Shown: piece by piece, positions 36,301-43,764 of the stretch
Layout of the letters: every line of letters begins with the position of its first letter
How positions within the stretch are numbered: the stretch's first letter is position 1
From: Cyclobacterium salsum
GTDB lineage: Bacteria; Bacteroidota; Bacteroidia; Cytophagales; Cyclobacteriaceae
Assembly (NCBI RefSeq): GCF_010119245.1
Contig: NZ_WNKG01000007.1
Location: 248,001-312,000, forward strand
Length of the DNA stretch: 64,000 bases
Direction of reading: 5' to 3'
Notes under the pieces: generated by a model
What the model was told of the DNA's origin: nothing
The model's database searches: none
Seen by the model: only the letters and a program-made list of their open reading frames with translations
Translations under genes and position numbers: made by a program

Positions 36301-36535
36301 GCAAACTACCAGGGGACAGTCATATATAAACCATGAGGAACAAGGTAAGAAAGTTTTGCTTTTTGTAAGAGAAAAGAACAAAGATGAATTCGGAAATACG
36401 ATGGGCTATGTTTTTGTCGGTGAAGCAAAGTTGCTTGACCATTATGGCGCTAAACCTATGAACATCAAATGGAAATTGAATGAGCCTTTGCCACATTATT
36501 TATGGCATGATGCGGCAAAGCTGAGAGTTGGATAA
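33395..36535 (+). CDS. PLD-nuclease / DEAD-box helicase / DUF3427 fusion protein
   Basis: 1046 residues. An N-terminal helical part (1-130) is followed by a phospholipase-D-like nuclease domain with RLHAKAYLF (HxK at about 220) and GSSNFSRSAL (about 239). A superfamily 2 helicase follows: Walker A ATGTGKT (about 347), DECHH (about 442), TATPERMDG (about 468), and motif VI QLGRGLRLAE (about 643). A long C-terminal region resembles DUF3427 (about 690-1046). Such proteins occur in restriction-like and phage-defence settings. Coupling to a Nudix and a Vsr gene suggests DNA defence or repair; the mechanism is unproven. AT-rich compared with both sides. Confidence 0.88.
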   Translation: MIEGIYEGLITKLISQKVRALDKNEFFINKSVLDKEEASSILAEHLTQTIKLALNLIKGKNQVETQIEIANKIILFLKEELKKKEFENDLIAAEGEILKAVFSRVDSHFSDFELHLKEITPYTRLTHSELFTGGNVGLSLESELKKEILSSDKIDLLVSFIKFKGIIILERELREFTLNGGELRIITTTYMGASDYKAIQVLSKLPNTQVKISYNTGNERLHAKAYLFKRNTGFHTGYIGSSNFSRSALTDGLEWNLKITTKEVIHIIAKFQKTFDSYWESDDFELFDENIHKEKLIESLKQGKTGTTSSLNTIFFDVKPYPFQEEILETLEVERTVHHRYRNLVVAATGTGKTIISAFDYKRFKSKNTTAKLLFLAHRKEILQQSMDIFRGILKDNNFGELLVGGFEPISYEHVFASVQTLNNRLGDLTLSHEYFDFVIIDECHHLTANSYRDIINYFKPKVLLGLTATPERMDGGDIQEDFHNKIAAEIRLPEALNRKLLCPFQYFGITDSIDLSRVGWDRGRYVPSELSSVYTANDRRIREIIDALEKYTKDLLDVRALGFCVTMDHAKFMTEKFTLAGLRADYLTSDNNQNRDRVRNQLLNKEINYLFVVDIFNEGVDIPEIDTVLFLRPTESLTIFLQQLGRGLRLAESKECLTVLDFVGNSRPEYNFENKFRALIGKTATAIKKEVEDNFPRLPLGCSVILEKKAKQIILENITAATSLNRNHLISKIQNFQHQSTLDLNLKNFIEFHNIPLQLVYKRGSWKRLYQEASTVQEFDSTNEKQIVNAISKKWLSSKSTSYFEFIRALAKNQFKISGKEFTENENQMLLMLHYDVWQKAGDFVSLKDSIEELGKNPVLVEEIIEVMEILIDRIDFKELDIILPYDQPLKVHARYTRDQILSAFGLSSFERKSSNREGVAENSDLNTELLFINLIKSEENFSPTTMYDDYAINESLFHWQSQNAAGPQTTRGQSYINHEEQGKKVLLFVREKNKDEFGNTMGYVFVGEAKLLDHYGAKPMNIKWKLNEPLPHYLWHDAAKLRVG

Positions 36536-36719
36536 AACTGCTATTATCATTATCAATTACGTAGGAGGGCTTTTGGAGCAGAATTCCACATGCTTCTTCC
36601 ATACAAAAATGGTCTTTCCACAACAGCTCAGGAAGTTAAAACAGAGAAACGAGTGGATGGCCTGCTCGTGATCACAGGTGTAAAGGACTTCTGATATCCA
36701 TAAAGATCCACCAGAATAG

Positions 36720-37199
36720 AAGAGCCAGATACGAGAGGCGCTTCCGGAAACCATTCACAACAATAGGGCGCTATTGCCTGATGAGACCTTTGTGTTGGTT
36801 GGGTATTTCCATTCAGAAGAACACTACGAATGGATAAAACGAAATAGGCTTTACAATTTTAGAATGGGGTCCGGTGCCGGTTCGTTGGTTTTGGACAAGG
36901 AAACGGTATGTGCAAATTTCTTGCTGCTGCATACGAAAGGACACAAGGTATCCGGAGAGTTTTGGCGGATTGTAGGTGAAGGACCTACCGTATTTTCTAA
37001 AGAAGACATGATCAAAAAGGGCTACCCCCATCCCTCACAGGTTCATTACCTGCTAATCCAATTGGAACCCGTAATGGACCCGGAATTTCAAGGCCTTTCC
37101 TGGGATTTCAGGAGACTTAAAGGCTATTCCCCCGGCAGGGCCTCAGCTTTTCCCTTTACCTGTAGCCTGGCGGAATTGATGCGGCACAAAATCAGGTAG
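36720..37199 (+). CDS. Unrecognised protein, possibly a 5'-truncated gene
   Basis: The frame is open from about 36720 (after TAG) to 37199. The first start is TTG at 36774, giving 141 residues, yet in-frame residues upstream (SQIREALPETIHNN) also look protein-like, so the true N-terminus may be lost. Segments such as FLLLHTKGHKVSGEFWRIVGEG, GYPHPSQVHYLLIQL and LSWDFRRLKGY look like a conserved soluble domain, but I cannot name the family. It lies just after the PLD-helicase cassette but has host-like base composition. The 36536-36719 interval has another short open frame (LLPYKNGLSTTAQEVKTEK), perhaps another piece of the same decayed gene. Confidence 0.5.
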   Translation, partial: KSQIREALPETIHNNRALLPDETFVLVGYFHSEEHYEWIKRNRLYNFRMGSGAGSLVLDKETVCANFLLLHTKGHKVSGEFWRIVGEGPTVFSKEDMIKKGYPHPSQVHYLLIQLEPVMDPEFQGLSWDFRRLKGYSPGRASAFPFTCSLAELMRHKIR

Positions 37200-37355
37200 G
37201 GATTCGTACTTTGTTATAAATGCAAAAATTAATTTCAGCAAATCCGTGCTGAAATCAAATCTATCCTGGTTTGATTATCGTGAATATTCCGTATTCGAAT
37301 ATGGAATAACATTTTTACACTGTATCAAGGAACTTGAGAAAATTAAATTTAATGA

Positions 37356-37502
37356 AACCCCTAATATGCCCATATATGGTTCCCTATTTTTTAAACCATA
37401 TAAGGTATTTAAGTAAATATAAGGGTAAGCGTAGCCCCTTCTATGTCCTTATATCCCTTATTTGGTTCCCTATTTTTTAAACCCGATAAGGTATTTTAGA
37501 AA
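37356..37502. repeat. TTATATGG-type palindromic array A1 (2 units)
   Basis: Two cores, GGTT at 37378 and 37464 (period 86). Each core pairs a (CCT)TATATGGTT-like arm with AAACCATATAAGG across a T-rich loop; the second core is slightly decayed. The array overlaps the stop codon of the TPR gene (37496-37498). Confidence 0.85.
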
Positions 37503-38842
37503 CCATGGAAGAAAGAGGTTTCGTTGGTGCCGCCATGCTGCAGGTTCTCCAAGCGCTCGTTTAAGGCATTGGAAGTTTCCGGTTCATTATATCTGGCGTA
37601 AATTTCCTTTAGCGCAATGAGCGTCTCAACGCTGTTCGGATTGACCCTTTCCGCCTTCTGGAAATAAGGAAGCGCGTTGTCAAATGCAGCGAATACCTCG
37701 GCTTCCATGGCTTCGTATTTCTCCATACCCGCCTGGCTACTGTCTGAGGACAGTTCACTCAACGCCATGGTCAGGGTAGCAGCGCGGTTGTAGTACAGGG
37801 TACCGGTGCTATACAGTGCGTCGAAATTGGTTGGATCTTTTTCCAGGCTCTGATTGTAATAATTGAAGGCTTGGTCGAAGTAATTACTTGCCCTGTCGCT
37901 GTTTCCGGAAGCGGATTCGCGCTGGTACAAGTTATCGTATACACCACCCAGGGTGAGGTAGAGTGCCGGGTTGTTTGGTTCTCGGGTAATGGCCGTTTTC
38001 AATTTATCAATGAGTTCATCGAGTCGGTTTTGCTTCAGGAAGTGATTGATCTCGGCAAACAGCAGGGATACTTCCCCGGGATATTTTTCGCGACCAGCCT
38101 TCAGGTACCGATAGGCGATTTCCATGTCGGCGTCTTCGCCGCTGGCATGGACGGTATACAAGGCTTCATAGATAGCTGGATTATCGAAATTCGCCTGGTA
38201 GAGCTCTTCAAAAAGTGGCTTGGCCGCCTCGGTCATGTGGTTGTTCAGGGCCGCCAGGCCCGTTACGTATTTCTGGTCCATCATGGCGAAGGCATCATCC
38301 AAAACGCTTTCCTGGCCTTCTTTCTTAAGGATTTCATGGGCAGCCAGACCCGAGGAGAAGTGTAGGTAAGCCGATCCGTAGTCCTGGGCTTCGAAGGCGT
38401 ATACCCCAAAGTTGTACAGGTGGGCTTGCGCTTCTTGGATACCTTTTATCGCATCCCGAAGAAGATAACCAGGCGAATTTACGGCTTGCGCATGCTTTTC
38501 TACAGCCGTTGTTAAGGCATTAAAAGCCTTTAGCGCTACCCCGTCTACCTGCGGAAGTTCCTCTATAGAGCCCAGGCCGGTCTGTTTCACGGTAACGATC
38601 TGGTTAGCCAGCGTGTTCAATATTTCCCCTTTCAGGATGTAGTATTTCGGATCGGCAACGTCTTCACCAATAGGGTCCGGCAAAATAGCCGCTACGGCTT
38701 CGTGGAGCCTTTCTTTAGAAGCATGGGGATCGAGATTGTATGCGGCCAGTGCTCGCTTAGCGGCTCTCACATCTGCATGCTGCGCCTGTACCGAAACGAC
38801 AACCAAACCAAGGGCAAGCATTCCTAAGATCATTTTATTCAT
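37496..38842 (-). CDS. Periplasmic TPR-repeat protein
   Basis: 448 residues with a signal peptide ending VSVQAQ near residue 21, then helical repeats. Several tetratricopeptide units can be seen between about 195 and 425, such as NNPALYLTLGGVYDNLYQRE and NFDALYSTGTLYYNRA. A role in protein-protein contacts or envelope assembly is likely; no enzyme domain. The last residues (ETSFFHGF) run into palindromic array A1, so the array joins the gene exactly at its stop. Confidence 0.85.
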   Translation of the reverse strand: MNKMILGMLALGLVVVSVQAQHADVRAAKRALAAYNLDPHASKERLHEAVAAILPDPIGEDVADPKYYILKGEILNTLANQIVTVKQTGLGSIEELPQVDGVALKAFNALTTAVEKHAQAVNSPGYLLRDAIKGIQEAQAHLYNFGVYAFEAQDYGSAYLHFSSGLAAHEILKKEGQESVLDDAFAMMDQKYVTGLAALNNHMTEAAKPLFEELYQANFDNPAIYEALYTVHASGEDADMEIAYRYLKAGREKYPGEVSLLFAEINHFLKQNRLDELIDKLKTAITREPNNPALYLTLGGVYDNLYQRESASGNSDRASNYFDQAFNYYNQSLEKDPTNFDALYSTGTLYYNRAATLTMALSELSSDSSQAGMEKYEAMEAEVFAAFDNALPYFQKAERVNPNSVETLIALKEIYARYNEPETSNALNERLENLQHGGTNETSFFHGF

Positions 38843-39067
38843 AGTCGTTTCTATTTAATTGATCAGGAAATGGGAGTTTTGATCGTAAAAACAAAATCAG
38901 CACATGTGAATAGATACTCTGTAAGTTAGGAAATATTTCTGTTAGAAACTGTCAAAAGCTTTATTCTTCGTATTGCGGAACGTTTGGCCCGGTGTACCCC
39001 ATCGGCTACCAGCCGATTTACCTCAGCGATAAGGTGGGCATAGGGGCGTTTGCTACACCGTTGGCAG
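38843..39067. other. Upstream region of the TPR gene
   Basis: About 125 bp next to the TPR start is AT-rich and probably carries its promoter. From about 38965 to 39067 the composition becomes GC-rich and both strands have short open frames, possibly a gene scrap, which I cannot identify. Confidence 0.35.
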
Positions 39068-39337
39068 GCGGCTTTTCCCCCTAGCTTTATTTCAGCCGGA
39101 AACAAGGACCCGCTGTTGGCTCAGTCCAAACGCCTTGCCGTGAAGCTTTCACCCCTTGGTTTCCAATTGGATACCCTGTTCTTTCCTGATAATTACGAGC
39201 CAGCTTTGGGGCATGAATATCAGTTTACTTTTTAATGAGGATGGAAAACGAGCCTTTGAAAGGTCCATCCAATTTATTGATCAGTTGCTCCCTCCTAAGG
39301 TTGGCACTGATACACCTTCCGTGGTTCCCGCTTTTTG
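39068..39337 (+). pseudogene. Duplicated 3' fragment of the HSL-type esterase gene
   Basis: Almost identical to 40564-40833, the last 90 codons of the intact esterase gene, with a constant offset of 1496 bp. A one-base insertion near 39234 (TTTTTAATGAGG against TTTTGATGAGG) breaks the frame. The fragment ends with the same SVVPAF stop region and, like the intact gene, is joined directly to a palindromic array (A2). No 5' part is present. Confidence 0.92.
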
Positions 39338-39630
39338 AACCACATAAGCTTGTTCGTAGCCCCTTCCATGTCCTTATATCGCTTATATGGTTCCACTATT
39401 TTTTTAAACCATATAAGGTATTTAAGAAAATATAAGCTTGTTTGCAATCCCTTCCATGCCCTTATATCCATTATATGGTTCCACTATTTTTTTAAACCAT
39501 ATAAGGTATTTAAGAAAATATAAGTTGTTCGCAGCCCCTTCCAAGTCCTTATATCCCTTATATGGTTCCCTATTTTTTAAACCATTTAAGGTATTCAAGT
39601 AGATATAAATTGTTTGGAGCCCCTTCCATG
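39322..39630. repeat. TTATATGG-type palindromic array A2 (4 cores)
   Basis: Cores with GGTT at about 39323, 39389, 39477 and 39563. The first core is formed by the end of the gene fragment (GGTTCCCGCTTTTTGAACC); later ones are CCTTATATGGTT with AACCATATAAGG. Full-unit periods are 86-88 bp. The constant inter-core text is GTAGCCCCTTCCATG. The 39631-39795 interval is the upstream region of the esterase gene. Confidence 0.9.
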
Positions 39631-39795
39631 TTAAGTGGTTTTCCTTTATCCGAGATCCCGTAAATGCAAATAGGCTCATTACCAGCTAACTACAAGAAAA
39701 AAAGTGACACCCACTCGTTGATAATCAAAAAAAATTATTTTATTTTTAACCGGACTGGAAAATCCTACCCCATTTGTAAACCAAGCTAACGGTAA

Positions 39796-40833
39796 ATGAA
39801 ACGCACAATAACGCGAATAGTCATCAGTATCCTTGCTTTGGTGGTCCTGCTAGTTCTTGCTTTCAAACTCTCTCCCTATCCGGCAGTTTGGCTGGTACGC
39901 TATGCATTTGAAAAAGAGGCAGTCCGGGTGGATGCGGCATTGGAAAAATTCGTGCCTGAAAATATTTTGGCTATCCGTGATGTTCAATTTGATCCAACCG
40001 ATCCAAATTCTCTTTTGGATATCTATTATCCTAAGGATGCCATGGCGGCAAAAAGCAAATTGCCGGTCATCGTCTGGACACACGGAGGAGGATTGGTTTC
40101 CGGAAATAAAGATCACCTAAGCAATTATTCCAAATTATTGGCATCCCAGAGGTTTGTAGCCATATCCATCGATTATACCATTGCTCCCGAGGCAAAATAC
40201 CCCACGCCTATCCGGCAGCTTAACAAAGCATTGGCATTTATTTCTTCGAATGCGGACCGATTTGCTATTGATTCCACGCAGTTTATTTTAGCAGGAGATT
40301 CTGGTGGTTCCATGATTACTGCTGCCACAGCTAACCTCATTAGCAGCCCTTCCTATGCAACCATCACAAAAGTTAACCCGGGAGTGCATCCAGATCAACT
40401 CAAAGGCCTGCTGCTGTACTGTGGCATTTATGAGGTAGACAATCTAAATTCCGAAGGTGCCTTTGCGTCTTTTCTGAATACCGTCACCTGGGCCTATTTT
40501 CGCGAAAAAGACATTTCCAATAACGAATACGCCAAAACGGCATCGGTACTCAATTATCTTACAGGTTCATTTCCCCCTACCTTTATTTCAGCCGGAAACA
40601 AGGATCCGCTATTGGCTCAGTCCAAACGCCTTGCCGTGAAGCTTTCAAGCCTTGGTGTCCAATTGGATACCCTGTTCTTTCCTGATAATTACGAACCAGC
40701 GCTGGGGCATGAATATCAGTTTACTTTTGATGAGGATGGAAAACGAGCCTTTGAAAGGTCCATCCAATTTATTGATCAGTTGCTCCCTACTAAGGTTGGC
40801 ACTGATACACCTTCCGTGGTTCCCGCTTTTTGA
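39796..40833 (+). CDS. Membrane-anchored alpha/beta-hydrolase, hormone-sensitive-lipase type
   Basis: 345 residues. An N-terminal hydrophobic helix (about 7-26) gives a signal anchor. WTHGGGLVSG at about 94 is the HGGG oxyanion motif of the HSL family; the nucleophile Ser169 lies in AGDSGGS; Asp and His are in SAGNKDPLL (about 275) and ALGHEYQF. Likely a periplasm-facing esterase; substrate unknown. The last codons and stop (SVVPAF) lie inside the first palindromic core of array A3, so the C-terminus may have been supplied by the repeat. Confidence 0.88.
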   Translation: MKRTITRIVISILALVVLLVLAFKLSPYPAVWLVRYAFEKEAVRVDAALEKFVPENILAIRDVQFDPTDPNSLLDIYYPKDAMAAKSKLPVIVWTHGGGLVSGNKDHLSNYSKLLASQRFVAISIDYTIAPEAKYPTPIRQLNKALAFISSNADRFAIDSTQFILAGDSGGSMITAATANLISSPSYATITKVNPGVHPDQLKGLLLYCGIYEVDNLNSEGAFASFLNTVTWAYFREKDISNNEYAKTASVLNYLTGSFPPTFISAGNKDPLLAQSKRLAVKLSSLGVQLDTLFFPDNYEPALGHEYQFTFDEDGKRAFERSIQFIDQLLPTKVGTDTPSVVPAF

Positions 40834-40992
40834 ACCACATAAAACATATAAGCTTGTTTGCAATCCCTTCCATGCCCTTATATCCCTTATATGGTTCCAA
40901 TTTTTTTTAAACCATATAAGGTATTTAAGAAAATATAAGCTTGTTTGTAGCCCCTTCCATGCCCTTATATCCCTTATATGGTTTCTTTTTTA
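40816..40992. repeat. TTATATGG-type palindromic array A3 (3 cores)
   Basis: Cores with GGTT at about 40819 (in the esterase stop region), 40892 and 40980; period 88. The first part matches the start of A2, which supports a common origin by duplication. Confidence 0.9.
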
Positions 40993-41037
40993 CCCTTGAT
41001 GGCAGTCTCTTCCAAGCAAGGACGTTACTTATTAGGT

Positions 41038-41373
41038 TCACCCCTTTTTTACCATTTTTTCCTCATAAAACAGGGCAAAGTGGCGCATTTCTTCGATCAG
41101 TGGCAGCACGGCCCGACCGGTATCGGTTAGGGAATATTCTACCCTGGGCGGTACCTCACCGAAATTCCTTCGAATAGCCAAACCGCTTTCTACCAGGGTT
41201 TTTAGCTCTTGTATCAGCATTTTTTCGCTGATATCCGGGATCTGTTTTTTGAGCTCCGAAAGTCGCAAGGGCTTTTCCATAAGCTGGAACAAAATCAGCA
41301 ACTTCCATTTACCGCCCACCAATTCCAGAGTAGTGCGTATCGGACAGCGATTGGTGATGCGAATCGACTTCAT
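41038..41373 (-). CDS. HxlR-family winged-helix regulator
   Basis: 111 residues of the HxlR type: CPIRTTLELVGGKWKLLIL, LRLSELKKQIPDISEKML (recognition helix), then PPRVEYSLTDTGRAVLPLI. The Cys at about residue 9 is the conserved position used as redox or electrophile sensor in some members. Divergent from two NAD(P)-binding genes, with a palindromic operator-like site between (41381-41403). Members often repress reductase genes until aldehydes, quinones or thiol stress occurs. Confidence 0.92.
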   Translation of the reverse strand: MKSIRITNRCPIRTTLELVGGKWKLLILFQLMEKPLRLSELKKQIPDISEKMLIQELKTLVESGLAIRRNFGEVPPRVEYSLTDTGRAVLPLIEEMRHFALFYEEKMVKKG

Positions 41374-41380
41374 ACTGACA

Positions 41381-41403
41381 AAAAGGTTAGTACGTAACTT
41401 TTT
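41381..41403. promoter_or_regulatory. Probable HxlR operator with overlapping promoter
   Basis: AAAAGGTTA-GTACG-TAACTTTTT: two 9-base arms match at 8 of 9 positions around a GTAC centre. It lies 8 bp before the hxlR-type ATG. TTTA at 41401-41404, 20 bp, then TACTATTG at 41425-41432 may be the -33 and -7 of the reductase gene, so repressor binding would cover the -33 box. Confidence 0.55.
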
Positions 41404-41451
41404 ATATGGTAAGGCAAAAACAGGTACTATTGCCGAAACAAATAGATAATT

Positions 41452-42078
41452 ATGAAAAGAATTGCGCTATTTGGTGGCTCCGGACAGACGGGCCGTCAGT
41501 TTTTGGATCGGGCGCTTGAAAATGGGTACCTTGTGAAAGCACTGGTTCGAAATCGGGAAAAACTACCCATTACTCACCCCTACCTGGAAATTGTTCAAGG
41601 GGATGTGCTGCATGCCGGGGAAGTCAAGGCGAACCTTGAAGGAACGGACCTGGTGGTCAGCCTTTTTGGGCATGTTAAGGGTTCCCCGGATTGGCTGCAA
41701 ACCGAAGGAACCCGAAACATTGTATCTGCTATGAAAGAATTGGGTATTGAGCGTATCATTTCCCTTTCCGGCGGCGGCCTGCCCTTCCCGGAGAAAGACC
41801 GGCCGAAAATGGCCGACAAATTCATCCGTACTATCATGAAACTGGCGGTCCCCCGTGTCTTAAACGATGCCATCCGACACCAGCAAGTGTTGGCGGAAAG
41901 CGGATTGCAATGGGTTATTGTACGCGGTCCGCGGCTGACCAATACACCTCCCAAAGGCAACTATCGGGTAGGGGTCAATGCCAGCACCAATATCAGCCGG
42001 GCGGACCTGGCCGACTTTATCCTGAGCCAGGTAGAAGACCAAACCTTTATTCACCAAATGCCCTTTGTCAGTCAATAG
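41452..42078 (+). CDS. NAD(P)H-binding SDR-like protein
   Basis: 208 residues of the atypical short-chain dehydrogenase kind (NAD(P)H-binding, PF13460-like). The Rossmann motif is FGGSGQTGRQFLDRAL, then LVKALVRNREKL, VQGDV, and RIISLSGGGLPF in place of a classical YxxxK. Likely a flavin- or NADPH-linked stress reductase. Divergent from HxlR and close to a second SDR-like gene (start 42080), so both are probably controlled together. Confidence 0.85.
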   Translation: MKRIALFGGSGQTGRQFLDRALENGYLVKALVRNREKLPITHPYLEIVQGDVLHAGEVKANLEGTDLVVSLFGHVKGSPDWLQTEGTRNIVSAMKELGIERIISLSGGGLPFPEKDRPKMADKFIRTIMKLAVPRVLNDAIRHQQVLAESGLQWVIVRGPRLTNTPPKGNYRVGVNASTNISRADLADFILSQVEDQTFIHQMPFVSQ

Positions 42079-42079
42079 G

Positions 42080-42961
42080 ATGAACATCTTGATCAGCGGA
42101 GCAACCGGAAACGTGGGAATTGAAATTTGCAAGCTACTGCAGGAGGGTCACCATGGCCAACAGGTCTTTGCGGGGGTTAGAATCCCTCAAAAGGAAAGCG
42201 AATTTCAACGGCGCTTTCCTTCGATTCAGTTGAAAGAATTTGACTTTGACCGGCCGGACAAATTTCCCTCCTATTTAGCGGGTATGGATGTTTTATTTTT
42301 TTTGCGACCTCCCCAAATTTCGAATGTCAAAAAGTATTTTGAGCCTCTCATCGCAGCTTGTATCGGCGCAAAAATAAAGCACCTGGTATTTCTATCGGTG
42401 CAGGGGGCAGATAAAAGCCGGCTGATCCCACATCACAAAATTGAAAGGTTAATCAGGACCTCGGGCATTCCTTTTACCTTTCTGCGTCCGGCTTATTTTA
42501 TGCAAAACTTCACAACCATTTTGCGCAACGATATCCTCAGGAAAAACAGGGTATACCTTCCTGCCGGCAAGGCAAAATTCACCCTGATTGATGTCAACGA
42601 CCTGGCAGCTGTGGCTGTGGAAATCCTATCGAAACCGGATCCCCATCGCAACAAGGCCTACGACCTTACTAATTCGGAACAAATGGATTTCTCCGGAATG
42701 TGTGGCGTATTGAGCAAGGTATTGGGAAGGAAGGTTAGGTTTGTTTCCCCGAACCCGCTACGTTTTTTTCTTCAAAAACGAAAGGAGGGAGTGGCGACTC
42801 CGTATATTTTAGTGATGATCCTTCTTCATTACCTTCCCCGCTTTCAGCCTACTCCCCCAACTTCGGCTACGCTGGAGCAAATTGTGGGGAGGAAAGCCAG
42901 TACTTTTGAGGAATTTGTGCGGCGGGAAAAAAGTAAATTCGATGATGGATGTCACCGATAG
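42080..42961 (+). CDS. NmrA-like NAD(P)-binding protein
   Basis: 293 residues. ILISGATGNVGIEIC is the nucleotide-binding loop; LVFLSVQGADKS and IPFTFLRPAYFMQNF are typical for the NmrA / NAD(P)H-quinone or azo reductase branch. I take the ATG at 42080, which directly follows the upstream stop; a TTG at 42065 would overlap the previous gene. Its stop is followed within a few bases by palindromic array A4. Confidence 0.85.
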   Translation: MNILISGATGNVGIEICKLLQEGHHGQQVFAGVRIPQKESEFQRRFPSIQLKEFDFDRPDKFPSYLAGMDVLFFLRPPQISNVKKYFEPLIAACIGAKIKHLVFLSVQGADKSRLIPHHKIERLIRTSGIPFTFLRPAYFMQNFTTILRNDILRKNRVYLPAGKAKFTLIDVNDLAAVAVEILSKPDPHRNKAYDLTNSEQMDFSGMCGVLSKVLGRKVRFVSPNPLRFFLQKRKEGVATPYILVMILLHYLPRFQPTPPTSATLEQIVGRKASTFEEFVRREKSKFDDGCHR

Positions 42962-42963
42962 TT

Positions 42964-43243
42964 TCGCTTTTTTTTAAACCACATAAGTAATTTAAGTGAA
43001 TATCAGGGTGCTCGTAGCCCCTTCCATGTCCTTATATCCCTTATATGGTTCCAATTTTTTAAACCATATAAGGTATTTAAGAAAATATAAGCTTGTTCGT
43101 AACCCCTTCCAAATCCTTATATCCCTTATATGGTTCCCTATTTTTTAAACCATATAAGGTATTTAAGAAAATATAAGCTTGTTTGTAGCCCCTTCCAAGT
43201 CCTTATATCCCTTATATGGTTCCCCTTTTTTTGACCATATAGC
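42964..43243. repeat. TTATATGG-type palindromic array A4 (half plus 3 cores)
   Basis: A half-core (TTTTTTTTAAACCACATAAG) abuts the stop of the NmrA-like gene; full cores have GGTT at about 43047, 43132 and 43218 (periods 85-86). The last one is cut after its loop. The stop of the GxxExxY gene lies 35 bp further on. Nothing else is present in 42962-43277. Confidence 0.92.
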
Positions 43244-43277
43244 CTGTTGCTAGATTTTATTCCTTTTAGTTTTTCAA

Positions 43278-43694
43278 TCACTCATCCTCGAGATCTCTAT
43301 AAAATTCATTCACGTAGGTCTTCTGGCCTTCGTTAAAAATATGGCTGGTATTAAAATTGATTAGCAAGCCTTCTGGGGAATTCAGAAGTTTCATGTAGGT
43401 GATAAGCTGGGCTTCGTGAACAGGTAATACCTTTTCTACGGCTTTTAGCTCCACAACCAGAATGTTTTCAATAAAAAAATCACAGCGCAACGCTGTTTCA
43501 AGGGTGTGGCCCTTGTAGTTTACGGGTACCGGTATCTCGGACTGGAAGTGTAGGCCTCTCAGGCGAAACTCTTGAATCATGCATTTTTGATAGACACTTT
43601 CAAAAAGCCCGGGTCCGAGAGCTTTATGGACCTCTATGGCGGCCCCATTAACCTGATATACCAGGTCCGTTAAGAAACGCTTGGTTATCCTCAT
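43278..43694 (-). CDS. GxxExxY protein (PD-(D/E)XK nuclease-like), copy 2
   Basis: 138 residues from the ATG at 43694 (43715 also possible). GLFESVY carries the motif, preceded by EVHKALGPG. Nuclease-like core: Asp in RCDFFIEN, then VVELKAV (ELK), then QLITYMKL and LLINFN. It is clearly homologous to copy 1 at 28550 but diverged; identities are concentrated in the motifs. Arrays A4 and A5 flank it within 35 and about 70 bp. The C-terminal tail (EGQKTYVNEFYRDLEDE) is an addition to copy 1. Confidence 0.88.
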   Translation of the reverse strand: MRITKRFLTDLVYQVNGAAIEVHKALGPGLFESVYQKCMIQEFRLRGLHFQSEIPVPVNYKGHTLETALRCDFFIENILVVELKAVEKVLPVHEAQLITYMKLLNSPEGLLINFNTSHIFNEGQKTYVNEFYRDLEDE

Positions 43695-43764
43695 GCCTTC
43701 AAAATTATAGATCAAAATAAAATTAAGCCTTTCTCATAAAAAATAATAGATTATTACATTTTTT

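Noticed and set aside
36557-36754. 65-codon minus-strand frame
   Set aside because: Low-complexity, Cys-rich shadow in a decayed interval; no start context and a better plus-strand explanation nearby.
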